NCBI GenBank assembly: GCA_028724185.1
Contig: JAQYDN010000014.1
Location: 1-44,908, forward strand
DNA: 44,908 bases
From: Bacillota bacterium
GTDB taxonomy: Bacteria > Bacillota > Clostridia > Tissierellales > Peptoniphilaceae
Direction of reading: 5' to 3'
Shown here: positions 36,528 to 43,653 of the stretch, piece by piece
How positions within the stretch are numbered: the stretch's first letter is position 1
Layout: each line of letters begins with the position of its first letter
The notes under the pieces: generated by a model
Databases searched by the model: none
What the model saw: only the letters and a program-made list of their open reading frames with translations
What the model was told of the DNA's origin: nothing
Translations under genes and position numbers: made by a program

Positions 36528-38195
36528 CTAGCGGTATAGATATTGATATTTGCTGAATTGGTTGGAGATCGCCGTCCACACGTCGGGCGTCTCAAAACCC
36601 AATCGCCACGACGAGATTCCGGCCAGATTGTACTTCCGCATTAAAGATACTTTCCAGGCAACGGAATCGGCGTCTTCGACCCATATTTTTTCGGACTTCC
36701 CGTTGATATTCTGTTGAATTGTATATTGTTTCGCCTCATCGTCCCATACCGGTTCGAGATTATGCGTCTTAACATAATCGACCGTCGTCTGCATACCGAC
36801 CGCCGTCGAGTCCAAACCGTCGGGCGTCTCCTGCCACAGTCGCGCGTAGAACGGAACCGATAAAATAAATTTTTCGGGCGGAATGTCTTTTAGACTCAAA
36901 TTAATGTTTCCCTCGACCCATTTATACTCGGCCACGGAGCCGGCTTTATCGGAACTGCCCCAGTGCTGATCGTAAGCCATTAAAATGACATAGTCGCTTA
37001 CATCGGCGAGTGCCTTTCGGTCGTAGATCTCGTGTTCGACTTCCTTCGAAATTTGAGGCGTGACGCAGACGGAGACCAAGAGATTTTCGGCCTTCGCCGC
37101 CTCCGAAACTTCCCGGACAAACTGCGTCAGTCCGTCGCGATCATCGACTTTCATATTTTCAAAGTCGATATTGATTCCCTTCATGCCGTAGGACTTCGCC
37201 AAATTCACGATCATGGCGACGGCTTTTTGTCGAGCTGCGTCATTTTGAAGAAATTCGTGCGTCAAGTTCGGATCGAAACTGTTATCGAGATAAGCCCACG
37301 TCGCGATCCCGAGTTTGGCATAATTTTCTACATAGCGGATATCGCCGCGGTCCTTAATGTCTCCCGCAGCATTTTCGATCGAAAACCACGTGGGAATCAC
37401 GACATCCAGCCCCTCGATCGGCTTAATACCCGCTATGACGTCATCCTTCACTTGAGAGTAGGTATAATCATAGGTAATGTTCAAAGGTTTTTCTATCGCC
37501 GATTTTATCGGCTCCGAAGATTTTCGCGTATATTTGCCGTCCAGCGTTTCGACTTTTATATTGTCTTCCCGAATCCATCCGAGCAAGCCGTCGCGTTCGC
37601 GAACGCGATACCAATCATCCTCTTTGCCGAAAACCAGAAGATCGCTGTCGGCATCCAAGGTGTCGACGATCGGCGCATTCGTCGTCGCCGACTCGCGCAT
37701 ATTGACGCCGTCGCCGGAGAGTACGCCCTTTCCGTGTTCTTTTCTTCTGTCGTCGATGACTAAGACATTCTTGTCCTTGTTGTAGTTCATGCGCACCGGA
37801 TAATCGTGGGCGAAGGCCTCGACCGGTACGTAGATCGTCTCGTCCTTTTGGATGAGCGGATCTCTCAACCCGATCTTCGCGCCGTTAATCGTCGCCTCGC
37901 GGCTGTTCAACGGCAATACTTTTTCGCCGGATCCGTTATTCAATACGACGGCTTTCTTCGCGTCGTCGTATTGTGCGTTCTCGTCAAAGTATTTTTGAAT
38001 CGCATCGAGAGATAAGAAGTATTGTCCGTCCTCGCGCATCGCTTGCTTCTTCGACAACATGTGGTCTTCATAGATTACGTGGAACGATTCGGAAACATTG
38101 GAATATTGGTTGTTGCCCTTCGCTTTAAGTAAAACGGCGAAAGCGCCGAATACGATCACGGCAAATATCGCTAGTAGTGTGAATATTTTTTTCAT
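36528..38195 (-). CDS. GH18 glycoside hydrolase with stalk and SH3 domains
   Basis: A 555-residue surface protein. Residues 1-25 are a signal or anchor helix. A copper-amine-oxidase-like stalk domain follows (about 35-150; FLSLDAIQKYF, REATINGAKIGLRDP). Next come a bacterial SH3 domain (about 160-220; GVNMRESATTNAPIVDTL, GLLGWI) and a GH18 domain (about 235-550). The GH18 active site reads GINIDFENM, keeping the last Asp and the catalytic Glu. LMAYDQHW and GISSWRLGFE complete the barrel. It most resembles YaaH-type N-acetylglucosaminidases that act on peptidoglycan. I start at 38195, though the ribosome site is poor. Confidence 0.88.
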   Translation of the reverse strand: MKKIFTLLAIFAVIVFGAFAVLLKAKGNNQYSNVSESFHVIYEDHMLSKKQAMREDGQYFLSLDAIQKYFDENAQYDDAKKAVVLNNGSGEKVLPLNSREATINGAKIGLRDPLIQKDETIYVPVEAFAHDYPVRMNYNKDKNVLVIDDRRKEHGKGVLSGDGVNMRESATTNAPIVDTLDADSDLLVFGKEDDWYRVRERDGLLGWIREDNIKVETLDGKYTRKSSEPIKSAIEKPLNITYDYTYSQVKDDVIAGIKPIEGLDVVIPTWFSIENAAGDIKDRGDIRYVENYAKLGIATWAYLDNSFDPNLTHEFLQNDAARQKAVAMIVNLAKSYGMKGINIDFENMKVDDRDGLTQFVREVSEAAKAENLLVSVCVTPQISKEVEHEIYDRKALADVSDYVILMAYDQHWGSSDKAGSVAEYKWVEGNINLSLKDIPPEKFILSVPFYARLWQETPDGLDSTAVGMQTTVDYVKTHNLEPVWDDEAKQYTIQQNINGKSEKIWVEDADSVAWKVSLMRKYNLAGISSWRLGFETPDVWTAISNQFSKYQYLYR

Positions 38196-38221
38196 GGTAC
38201 CTGCCACTTTCCGAGTCTGAT

Positions 38222-38250
38222 ATTACAAATAATAGGCACTGCGTTTGCAA
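38222..38250 (-). promoter_or_regulatory. Candidate promoter of the GH18 gene inside the rplS terminator
   Basis: TTGCAA (38245-38250), a 17-base spacer and TGTAAT (38222-38227). The -35 lies in the loop and right arm of the hairpin that follows rplS. Confidence 0.45.
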
Positions 38251-38258
38251 TGCCTATT
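38231..38258 (-). terminator. Hairpin after rplS
   Basis: AATAGGCATTGC-AAAC-GCAGTGCCTATT pairs over 12 bp with one G-U. Only a weak U-run follows, so termination may be partial. It starts 6 bases after the rplS stop and closes the ylxM-to-rplS operon. Confidence 0.65.
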
Positions 38259-38264
38259 CGTACA

Positions 38265-38609
38265 TTAAAACTTCTTTTCTTTGACCTTTGCTGCCTTTCC
38301 TTGACGGTCGCGCAAGTAGTAAAGCTTCGCTCTGCGAACTCGACCGCGCTTAATAACTTTAAGATCTGCTATTCTGGGAGAATGCAGGGGGAAAGTTCTT
38401 TCAATGCCGACGCCGTAGGAAATTCTTCGAACGGTAAAGGTTTCACGCGCGCCGCCGCCTTGGCGTTTAATGACGGTACCTTCGAACGCTTGGATACGTT
38501 CTCTGGAGCCTTCGATGACGCGGTAGTCGACGCGAACCGTATCGCCGACTCTAAATTCCGGTAAGTTGTCTTTTAATTGTTCTTGTTCAATGGATTTAAT
38601 GATGTCCAT
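38265..38609 (-). CDS. rplS: 50S ribosomal protein L19
   Basis: L19 sits at the interface of the ribosomal subunits. The 114-residue product has the family sequence [34 protein letters not shown] near the middle, and the conserved C-terminal [25 protein letters not shown] precedes the ATG, which overlaps the trmD end by 14 bp. Confidence 0.98.
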   Translation of the reverse strand: MDIIKSIEQEQLKDNLPEFRVGDTVRVDYRVIEGSRERIQAFEGTVIKRQGGGARETFTVRRISYGVGIERTFPLHSPRIADLKVIKRGRVRRAKLYYLRDRQGKAAKVKEKKF

Positions 38610-39345
38610 TTTTTTCCTCCTCTATCTGTTTTTTCAGTTGTTTCAAATATGCTAAGTCCGATTTTGAAAGCTGCGCCGACGACAATAAGTCCGGTCGACG
38701 TCGATACGTCACTTCGAGCGATTCGTGCCTTCGGTGCTCCTCGATCTTCTTATGGTTGCCGCTCAACAATACCTCGGGTACAGTGTAGCCCTTAAAGTCG
38801 TAAGGTCGCGTGTAATGCCCATGTTCCAACAGACCGCTCGAGTGAGATTCTTCCTTCGCGGAGTCTTCATTGCTCAAGACCCCCGGAATGAGCCTGGATA
38901 CGGCGTCGATTAAAATCATCGAGCCCAACTCACCGCCGGATAAGACGTAGTCGCCGATGGATATTTCCTCATCGATATAATGATCCAATACACGCTGATC
39001 GATACCCTCGTAGTGACCGTTTAACAACACGAGATGTTCTTTTTTTGCGAGAGATTCTATCTTTTTTTGGCTCAAAACCTCACCTCTCGGAGATAAGTTG
39101 ATCACATGTCCCGACCATCCGCGATTGCGCAAGATGGCGTCGACCACCGGTTGCGGCTGTAAGACCATGCCCGGTCCTCCGCCGTAGCTGTAATCGTCGA
39201 CATTTCGATGCTTATCCAGAGTATAATCCCTGATATCGACGCATTCGAGGTCGACCAATCCGCGTTCGATCGCCTTTCCGATGACCGAATACTCGCCCAT
39301 ATGTGCGACAAAATCCGGAAATAAGGTTAAGACGGTAAACTTCAT
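38596..39345 (-). CDS. trmD: tRNA (guanine-N1-)-methyltransferase
   Basis: TrmD methylates G37 of tRNAs, preventing frameshifts. The 249-residue product has the knotted SPOUT core: [13 protein letters not shown] near residue 58, [13 protein letters not shown] near 109 and [22 protein letters not shown] near 131, plus a C-terminal DNA-binding-like helical region with YTRP and [14 protein letters not shown]. It overlaps rimM by 4 bp. Confidence 0.98.
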   Translation of the reverse strand: MKFTVLTLFPDFVAHMGEYSVIGKAIERGLVDLECVDIRDYTLDKHRNVDDYSYGGGPGMVLQPQPVVDAILRNRGWSGHVINLSPRGEVLSQKKIESLAKKEHLVLLNGHYEGIDQRVLDHYIDEEISIGDYVLSGGELGSMILIDAVSRLIPGVLSNEDSAKEESHSSGLLEHGHYTRPYDFKGYTVPEVLLSGNHKKIEEHRRHESLEVTYRRRPDLLSSAQLSKSDLAYLKQLKKQIEEEKNGHH

Positions 39346-39842
39346 GACAACAACCCTTCGATCGGATCGATGACGATGCGCTCGTCCGTGACATCCTTTA
39401 TAAAAGCTTTCACAAAGGGTACTAAAAACTCGCGCTCCCCGTCTCGGACGACGAGGATGTCGTTGCCGTGTTCGGTCAATACGTCGCTCGCCGCTCCGAT
39501 GGCATTTCCCGATGTATCGAACACCTCGAGACCGATCAGATCGTCGATAAAAAACTGACCGTCTTCAAGGGGTTTTCTGTCTTCGATCGGAATGTACATC
39601 TCGACATTTCTGAGGCGCTCCGACGCATTTCGCGTGTCGATTCCCTCAATTTTCATGAGAACCATCGACTTTTGAACGCTCGCCGACTCGATCGAACGCA
39701 AGTCGTCCTCGCCCTCCAAAAAGATACGCTTAATTTCCGCGAGCCTCTCGGGTGTATCCGTGAGCGGATAGACCTTAACCATCCCCTTGATGCCGTGGGC
39801 CGATGTGATTTTTCCGACGAGAACTTTAGTCTTCTCGCTCAT
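39342..39842 (-). CDS. rimM: Ribosome maturation factor RimM
   Basis: RimM helps assemble the head of the 30S subunit and binds S19. The 166-residue product has the N-terminal barrel (VGKITSAHGIKGMVKVYPL) and the PRC-barrel domain (FFIDDLIGLEVFDTSGNAIG) ending in VPFVKAFIKDVT. I start at ATG 39842, behind GGTGGA; the gene overlaps khpA by 17 bp. Confidence 0.96.
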   Translation of the reverse strand: MSEKTKVLVGKITSAHGIKGMVKVYPLTDTPERLAEIKRIFLEGEDDLRSIESASVQKSMVLMKIEGIDTRNASERLRNVEMYIPIEDRKPLEDGQFFIDDLIGLEVFDTSGNAIGAASDVLTEHGNDILVVRDGEREFLVPFVKAFIKDVTDERIVIDPIEGLLS

Positions 39843-40065
39843 CAAAATCCACCGTTACCATCACTTGCTCTTTCGTGCCGACGGCCTTGACAATGCTTCG
39901 AATAGCTCTTGCAATTTTTCCCTGTCTACCGATGACCTGTCCCATATCTTCGGGTGCCAGATAAACCTGGATATGTGCACGGCCCTCTTCTCTCGTTTCA
40001 ATAACTTCGACGGAGTCGGGATGTTGAACGAGTTTTGAGACGATGTAGCAAACTAATTCCTCCAC
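39826..40065 (-). CDS. khpA: KH-domain RNA-binding protein KhpA
   Basis: KhpA is a single KH domain protein that pairs with KhpB (Jag) and binds many RNAs. The 79-residue product has the GxxG loop as IGRQGKIARAIRSIV near residue 45 and the typical C-terminal RVTVDFDE-like strand. It lies in the conserved place between rpsP and rimM. Confidence 0.94.
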   Translation of the reverse strand: MEELVCYIVSKLVQHPDSVEVIETREEGRAHIQVYLAPEDMGQVIGRQGKIARAIRSIVKAVGTKEQVMVTVDFDERED

Positions 40066-40092
40066 AGTCTCTCCTCCTCAGCTAAACGGTAC

Positions 40093-40605
40093 TTAGTTTT
40101 CTTCAGCTTCTTCTTGAACGTCTTCAGCTTCAGTTTCTTCGGCTTCTCCTTCAGCGTCGGCTTCTTCCGCATCTTCAGCTTCTTCAGCTGCTTTTGCCTC
40201 TTCGGCCGCTTTCGCTTCGGCTTCCTTGGCCTTGCGCTCTTTTTCTTCTTCTTCAAGTCTGTCTAATTCAGCTTCGCGTTCGGCTATTGCCTTTGCTTCG
40301 GCGGCCTTTTCTTCTTCGCGTCTCGCCTTTTGAACCTCGATGTTGTCATAATTTCCGCTCGCTTCATAGACGGCGTTTTCCTTAAACAAGCGTGCGACGG
40401 TATCCGTCGGCTTCGCGCCGTTCTTCATCCAATTATTGGCCTTGTCGGCATCGACTCTCAAGATTTTCGGTTCCGTTAAGGGATTGTAATAACCGATTTC
40501 TTCGATGAAACGACCGTCTCTCGGTTTTCTGGAATCTGCAACTACAATTCTGTAAAACGGATTTTTCTTGGAACCCATTCTCTTCAATCTAATTTTTACT
40601 GCCAT
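40093..40605 (-). CDS. rpsP: 30S ribosomal protein S16 with long acidic C-terminal tail
   Basis: S16 stabilises the 5' domain of 16S rRNA. Residues 1-85 are a standard S16: [20 protein letters not shown], then [15 protein letters not shown] and the [14 protein letters not shown] helix. The protein then continues for another 85 residues, almost wholly Glu, Ala, Lys and Asp, which reads as a charged helix followed by an acidic Ala/Glu tail. S16 is normally 80-100 residues; tails occur in some lineages, but this one doubles the protein. AGGAGG lies 5 bases before the ATG. Confidence 0.95.
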   Translation of the reverse strand: MAVKIRLKRMGSKKNPFYRIVVADSRKPRDGRFIEEIGYYNPLTEPKILRVDADKANNWMKNGAKPTDTVARLFKENAVYEASGNYDNIEVQKARREEEKAAEAKAIAEREAELDRLEEEEKERKAKEAEAKAAEEAKAAEEAEDAEEADAEGEAEETEAEDVQEEAEEN

Positions 40606-40633
40606 TCTGTCCTCCTATATTTTCCTTGTACTG

Positions 40634-41971
40634 TTAAAAGGGAAAAGGCATTCTCATTCTGCGTTTCGCCTTTCCGCCGTTCATCGCTCCCAGTTTCTTC
40701 ATCATTTTCCTGAGATCTTTAAACTGTTTTAAGAGCGCGTTTACCTGTCTGACGTCGGTTCCCGATCCCTTTGCTATGCGCTTGCGTCTGGAACTGTCGA
40801 TGATCTCCGGATGCGCGCGCTCTTTCTTGGTCATCGATTGGATGATCGCCTCGACGCGGGCAAATTCCTTTTCGTCGACCTTGATACTCTTTAGAGCCTT
40901 GTTGCTCATGCCGGGAATCATCCCCAAGAGATCTTCGATCGGACCCATGTTTCGCATTTGCTGCATTTGATCCAGGAAGTCGTCGAATGTAAAAGTTTGT
41001 GAACGAATTTTTTCTTCCAATTCCTTGGCTTTTTTCTCATCGACAAACTCTTCCGCTTTTTCGATTAAGCCGACGACATCGCCCATGCCCAAGATGCGCT
41101 TCGCCATGCGGTCCGGGTGAAATACCTCGAGAGCGTCCAGCTTTTCGCCGAGCGCGATGAATTTAATCGGCACGTCGGTAACCGAACGAATCGAAAGCGC
41201 GGCACCGCCACGCGCGTCCCCGTCGAGTTTCGTCAAGACGACGCCTGTGATCGATATCGCGTCGTTAAACGACTGCGCGACGTGTACGGCATCTTGACCC
41301 GTCATGGCGTCTAAGACCAGGAGAATTTCGGTCGGTTCCACGACCTCTTTAATGCCCTTAATCTCTTCCATCAAGGCCTCGTCGACGTGCAGTCGACCCG
41401 CAGTGTCGATAATCACGACATCGTTGCCGTTTCGTTCGGCGTGTCGAATACTTCTCTCGGCGATCTCGACCGGATTCGCATCGGTTCCCTCGGAATAGAC
41501 GGGAACGTCGATTTGCGAAGCGAGCACCTCGAGTTGCTTGATCGCGGCCGGTCGATATACGTCGCATGCGACTAACAGTGGACGCTTGTTTTGCTTCTTC
41601 AAGAGACGCGCCAGCTTCGTCGTCGTCGTCGTTTTACCGGCCCCTTGCAGACCCGCCATCAAGATGACCGTCGGATTCTTCGAAAAGTCGATCTTTTCGG
41701 CGTCGTCGCCCATGAGCGCGGTCAACTCTTCCATGACAATTTTGATGACTTGTTGACCGGGCGTCAAACTCTCCATGACATCGGAACCGAGGGACCGCTC
41801 CTTGACGCGTTTGACAAATTTCTTGACGACCTTAAAGTTAACGTCCGCCTCTAACAGAGCCAGCTTAACCTCACGCATCGCCTCGTCGACATCTTGTTCG
41901 GTAACTTTCCCCTTACCTCTCAATTTGCCGATCGTATTTTGCAATTTATCGCCTAGGGATTCAAATATCAT
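40634..41971 (-). CDS. ffh: Signal recognition particle protein Ffh
   Basis: Ffh, bound to SRP RNA, takes ribosomes with signal sequences to FtsY. The 445-residue product has the NG GTPase with GLQGAGKTTTTTK (P-loop, residues 107-119), the DVYRPAAIKQL motif, DTAGRLHVD and TKLDGDARGG. The methionine-rich M domain follows (FLDQMQQMRNMGP; GSGTDVRQVNALLKQF). It overlaps the end of ylxM by 11 bp. The partner receptor gene ftsY is about 1.7 kb upstream. Confidence 0.98.
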   Translation of the reverse strand: MIFESLGDKLQNTIGKLRGKGKVTEQDVDEAMREVKLALLEADVNFKVVKKFVKRVKERSLGSDVMESLTPGQQVIKIVMEELTALMGDDAEKIDFSKNPTVILMAGLQGAGKTTTTTKLARLLKKQNKRPLLVACDVYRPAAIKQLEVLASQIDVPVYSEGTDANPVEIAERSIRHAERNGNDVVIIDTAGRLHVDEALMEEIKGIKEVVEPTEILLVLDAMTGQDAVHVAQSFNDAISITGVVLTKLDGDARGGAALSIRSVTDVPIKFIALGEKLDALEVFHPDRMAKRILGMGDVVGLIEKAEEFVDEKKAKELEEKIRSQTFTFDDFLDQMQQMRNMGPIEDLLGMIPGMSNKALKSIKVDEKEFARVEAIIQSMTKKERAHPEIIDSSRRKRIAKGSGTDVRQVNALLKQFKDLRKMMKKLGAMNGGKAKRRMRMPFPF

Positions 41972-42320
41972 AGTATCCCTCCTTTTCGATACGGGACTCG
42001 ATTGAGCTTAAAATTTCGAGGAATTTCGGATCGTCGCTATAAGCTCTCAGCTTTTCGAGCTGTGCTCCGAGAAGCCGAGCGTCCTCGTTCCACTTTCTAT
42101 TTTTTTCAGCCAGACCCAGGGTCGACTCGTATGCGTTCAACGCGGATTCCGCACGTTTAATATTTTCGGAAACAGCTTGCTTTGACGTCTTTACAATGTC
42201 CGAGATCTCGTTTAGAGAATAATCTTCTCTATAGTAGAGATCCATGACCTGTCTTTGCTTCTTGCTCAACAATTGATCGTATAAATCTAATAAAACATTG
42301 ATTTGTATTGTTTTATCCAT
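41961..42320 (-). CDS. ylxM: YlxM/p13-like DNA-binding protein
   Basis: YlxM is a small helix-turn-helix protein next to ffh in Firmicutes; in some species it modulates SRP GTPase activity. The 119-residue product has the sigma-70 region-4-like motif LSKKQRQVMDLYYREDYSLNEISDIVKTSKQAVSENIKRAE (split over about residues 18-58). I start at 42320 behind GGGAGTGAT; an in-frame ATG at 42332 lies in the U-run of the preceding terminator. Confidence 0.92.
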   Translation of the reverse strand: MDKTIQINVLLDLYDQLLSKKQRQVMDLYYREDYSLNEISDIVKTSKQAVSENIKRAESALNAYESTLGLAEKNRKWNEDARLLGAQLEKLRAYSDDPKFLEILSSIESRIEKEGYYDI

Positions 42321-42332
42321 GATCACTCCCAT

Positions 42333-42367
42333 TAAAAAACAGGGTCAGGTTAAATCCTTGACCCTGT
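42333..42367 (-). terminator. Hairpin after alr and at the 5' end of the ylxM-ffh transcript
   Basis: ACAGGGTCAAGG and CCTGACCCTGT pair around GATTTAA, followed by UUUUUUAA. It can terminate alr transcripts. The strong promoter at 42370-42398 starts transcription almost on the first arm, so the new message would begin with this hairpin. Confidence 0.85.
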
Positions 42368-42369
42368 GA

Positions 42370-42398
42370 ATTATACTACCTCTCTATGTCTTTGTCAA
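42370..42398 (-). promoter_or_regulatory. Perfect consensus promoter of the ylxM-ffh-rpsP-khpA-rimM-trmD-rplS operon
   Basis: TTGACA (42393-42398), 17 bases and TATAAT (42370-42375) match the sigma-A consensus at all twelve positions. The -35 overlaps the alr stop codon. Transcription should start near 42363. Confidence 0.9.
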
Positions 42399-43558
42399 TA
42401 ATTGACGCCTAAAATTTCATCGACCGTCTTGTAGCGCTTTCCGCCCTTTAAGTAAACCTTGGGCAGACGCTTTTTAAAGTGCGTGATAAACGAGGTGGGA
42501 ATTTCGTCGTTGGCCTTTGCGATCTCTTCGATCGTGATTTCCTCTTTTCCCTGCTTGCCGATAATCACGACTTCATCGCCCACCTTACAGTCGACGCCGG
42601 TCGCATCGACCATCATCTGATCCATACAGATGCGTCCGATTTGCGGACATCTCTTTCCGCCGATGAGCACGTCAAATTTTTCGGACATACTGCGCTCCAT
42701 GCCGTCGGCGTAGCCGATCGGTAGCGTGACGACTTGGGTCTCGCGATCGGTCGTATAGATTTGACCGTAGCTGATCCCCTCGCCCGGGCCGATCGTCTTA
42801 ACGTGACCGATCTTCGCCTTGAGTTCCGCGACAAAGCGGACGCCGAAATCCTTTCCCGCCGGATCGCCTTCGACCGTTCCGTATTGAATAATGCCGGGAC
42901 GAACGTAGTCGAGGTCGAAGTCTCTAAAATTTATGATGGCGTGCGAGTTGGAGACGTGGCGCTTAAGATGAATATCGCGCTTGGCGAGTTCCTGCACGAC
43001 CCAATCGTAGCGTTCGTATTGTTTGATCGTAAATTCCCGGTCGTCGTCGGCTTTTGCAAAGTGCGTGAACATCCCCTTGATCTCGATGTGGTCCATTTTG
43101 TAGATGGCCTCGATCGCGTCGATGCTCTCCTCGGTCGGTTTAAAACCGATACGATTCATACCGCTGTCGATGGCAATATGAACACCCGCCTTTTTCCCCA
43201 TGCGCGCGGCTAAATCGTCGAGCTTTTTCGCGACATCCAGACGATAGAGCGCCATATCGATCGAATTGTCGATCATGACGTCAGCCACTTCTTCGGGCGT
43301 ATACCCCAAGACGAGGATATCGACATCGGGAAGCGCCCGGCGCAGAGCCATCCCCTCGTTTCCCGAGGCGACGGCGAAATGCGTAACGCCGCAATCGATC
43401 ATGACCTTTGCTATCTCGATGGCGCCAAAAGAATAGGCGTCGGCTTTGACGATTGAAATAACGTCCGTATGATCCTTTAAATGGCTTTGAATGACCTCCA
43501 TATTGTGCTTTACCTTATCGAGATCGACTTCCAGCCAAGCTGGACGAGTGATTAGCAT
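42395..43558 (-). CDS. alr: Alanine racemase
   Basis: Alr makes D-alanine for the cell wall with PLP. The 387-residue product has the PLP lysine at 38 in SIVKADAYSFGA, the conserved IDSGMNRIGF near residue 132, RPGIIQYG near 218, the second catalytic tyrosine in GISYGQIYTT near 262 and the final GRICMDQMMVD. The PLP-lysine motif differs from the usual KANAYGHG at two places (Ser-Phe for Gly-His). I start at 43558 because GAGG lies 5 bases upstream; a GTG two codons earlier lies on that site. Confidence 0.95.
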   Translation of the reverse strand: MLITRPAWLEVDLDKVKHNMEVIQSHLKDHTDVISIVKADAYSFGAIEIAKVMIDCGVTHFAVASGNEGMALRRALPDVDILVLGYTPEEVADVMIDNSIDMALYRLDVAKKLDDLAARMGKKAGVHIAIDSGMNRIGFKPTEESIDAIEAIYKMDHIEIKGMFTHFAKADDDREFTIKQYERYDWVVQELAKRDIHLKRHVSNSHAIINFRDFDLDYVRPGIIQYGTVEGDPAGKDFGVRFVAELKAKIGHVKTIGPGEGISYGQIYTTDRETQVVTLPIGYADGMERSMSEKFDVLIGGKRCPQIGRICMDQMMVDATGVDCKVGDEVVIIGKQGKEEITIEEIAKANDEIPTSFITHFKKRLPKVYLKGGKRYKTVDEILGVNY

Positions 43559-43583
43559 ATTCACCTCTTTCTTGAAACCATAA

Positions 43584-43621
43584 GTAAACTTCTTTTATAG
43601 TTTACCACAAATCTGTGAAAA
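43584..43621 (-). promoter_or_regulatory. Candidate alr promoter with operator-like inverted repeat
   Basis: TATAAA (43594-43599) with TTTTCA 16 bases upstream (43616-43621) is a possible promoter. The inverted repeat GTAAACT-N8-AGTTTAC (43584-43605) surrounds this -10 exactly, as an operator would. Confidence 0.4.
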
Positions 43622-43653
43622 TTATGCAAGAGAACGGACAAAATCTACCGATA

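Noticed and set aside
42321-42332. Upstream ATG of ylxM at 42332
   Set aside because: It lies in the U-run of the terminator, and GGGAGTGAT sits between it and the ATG at 42320.
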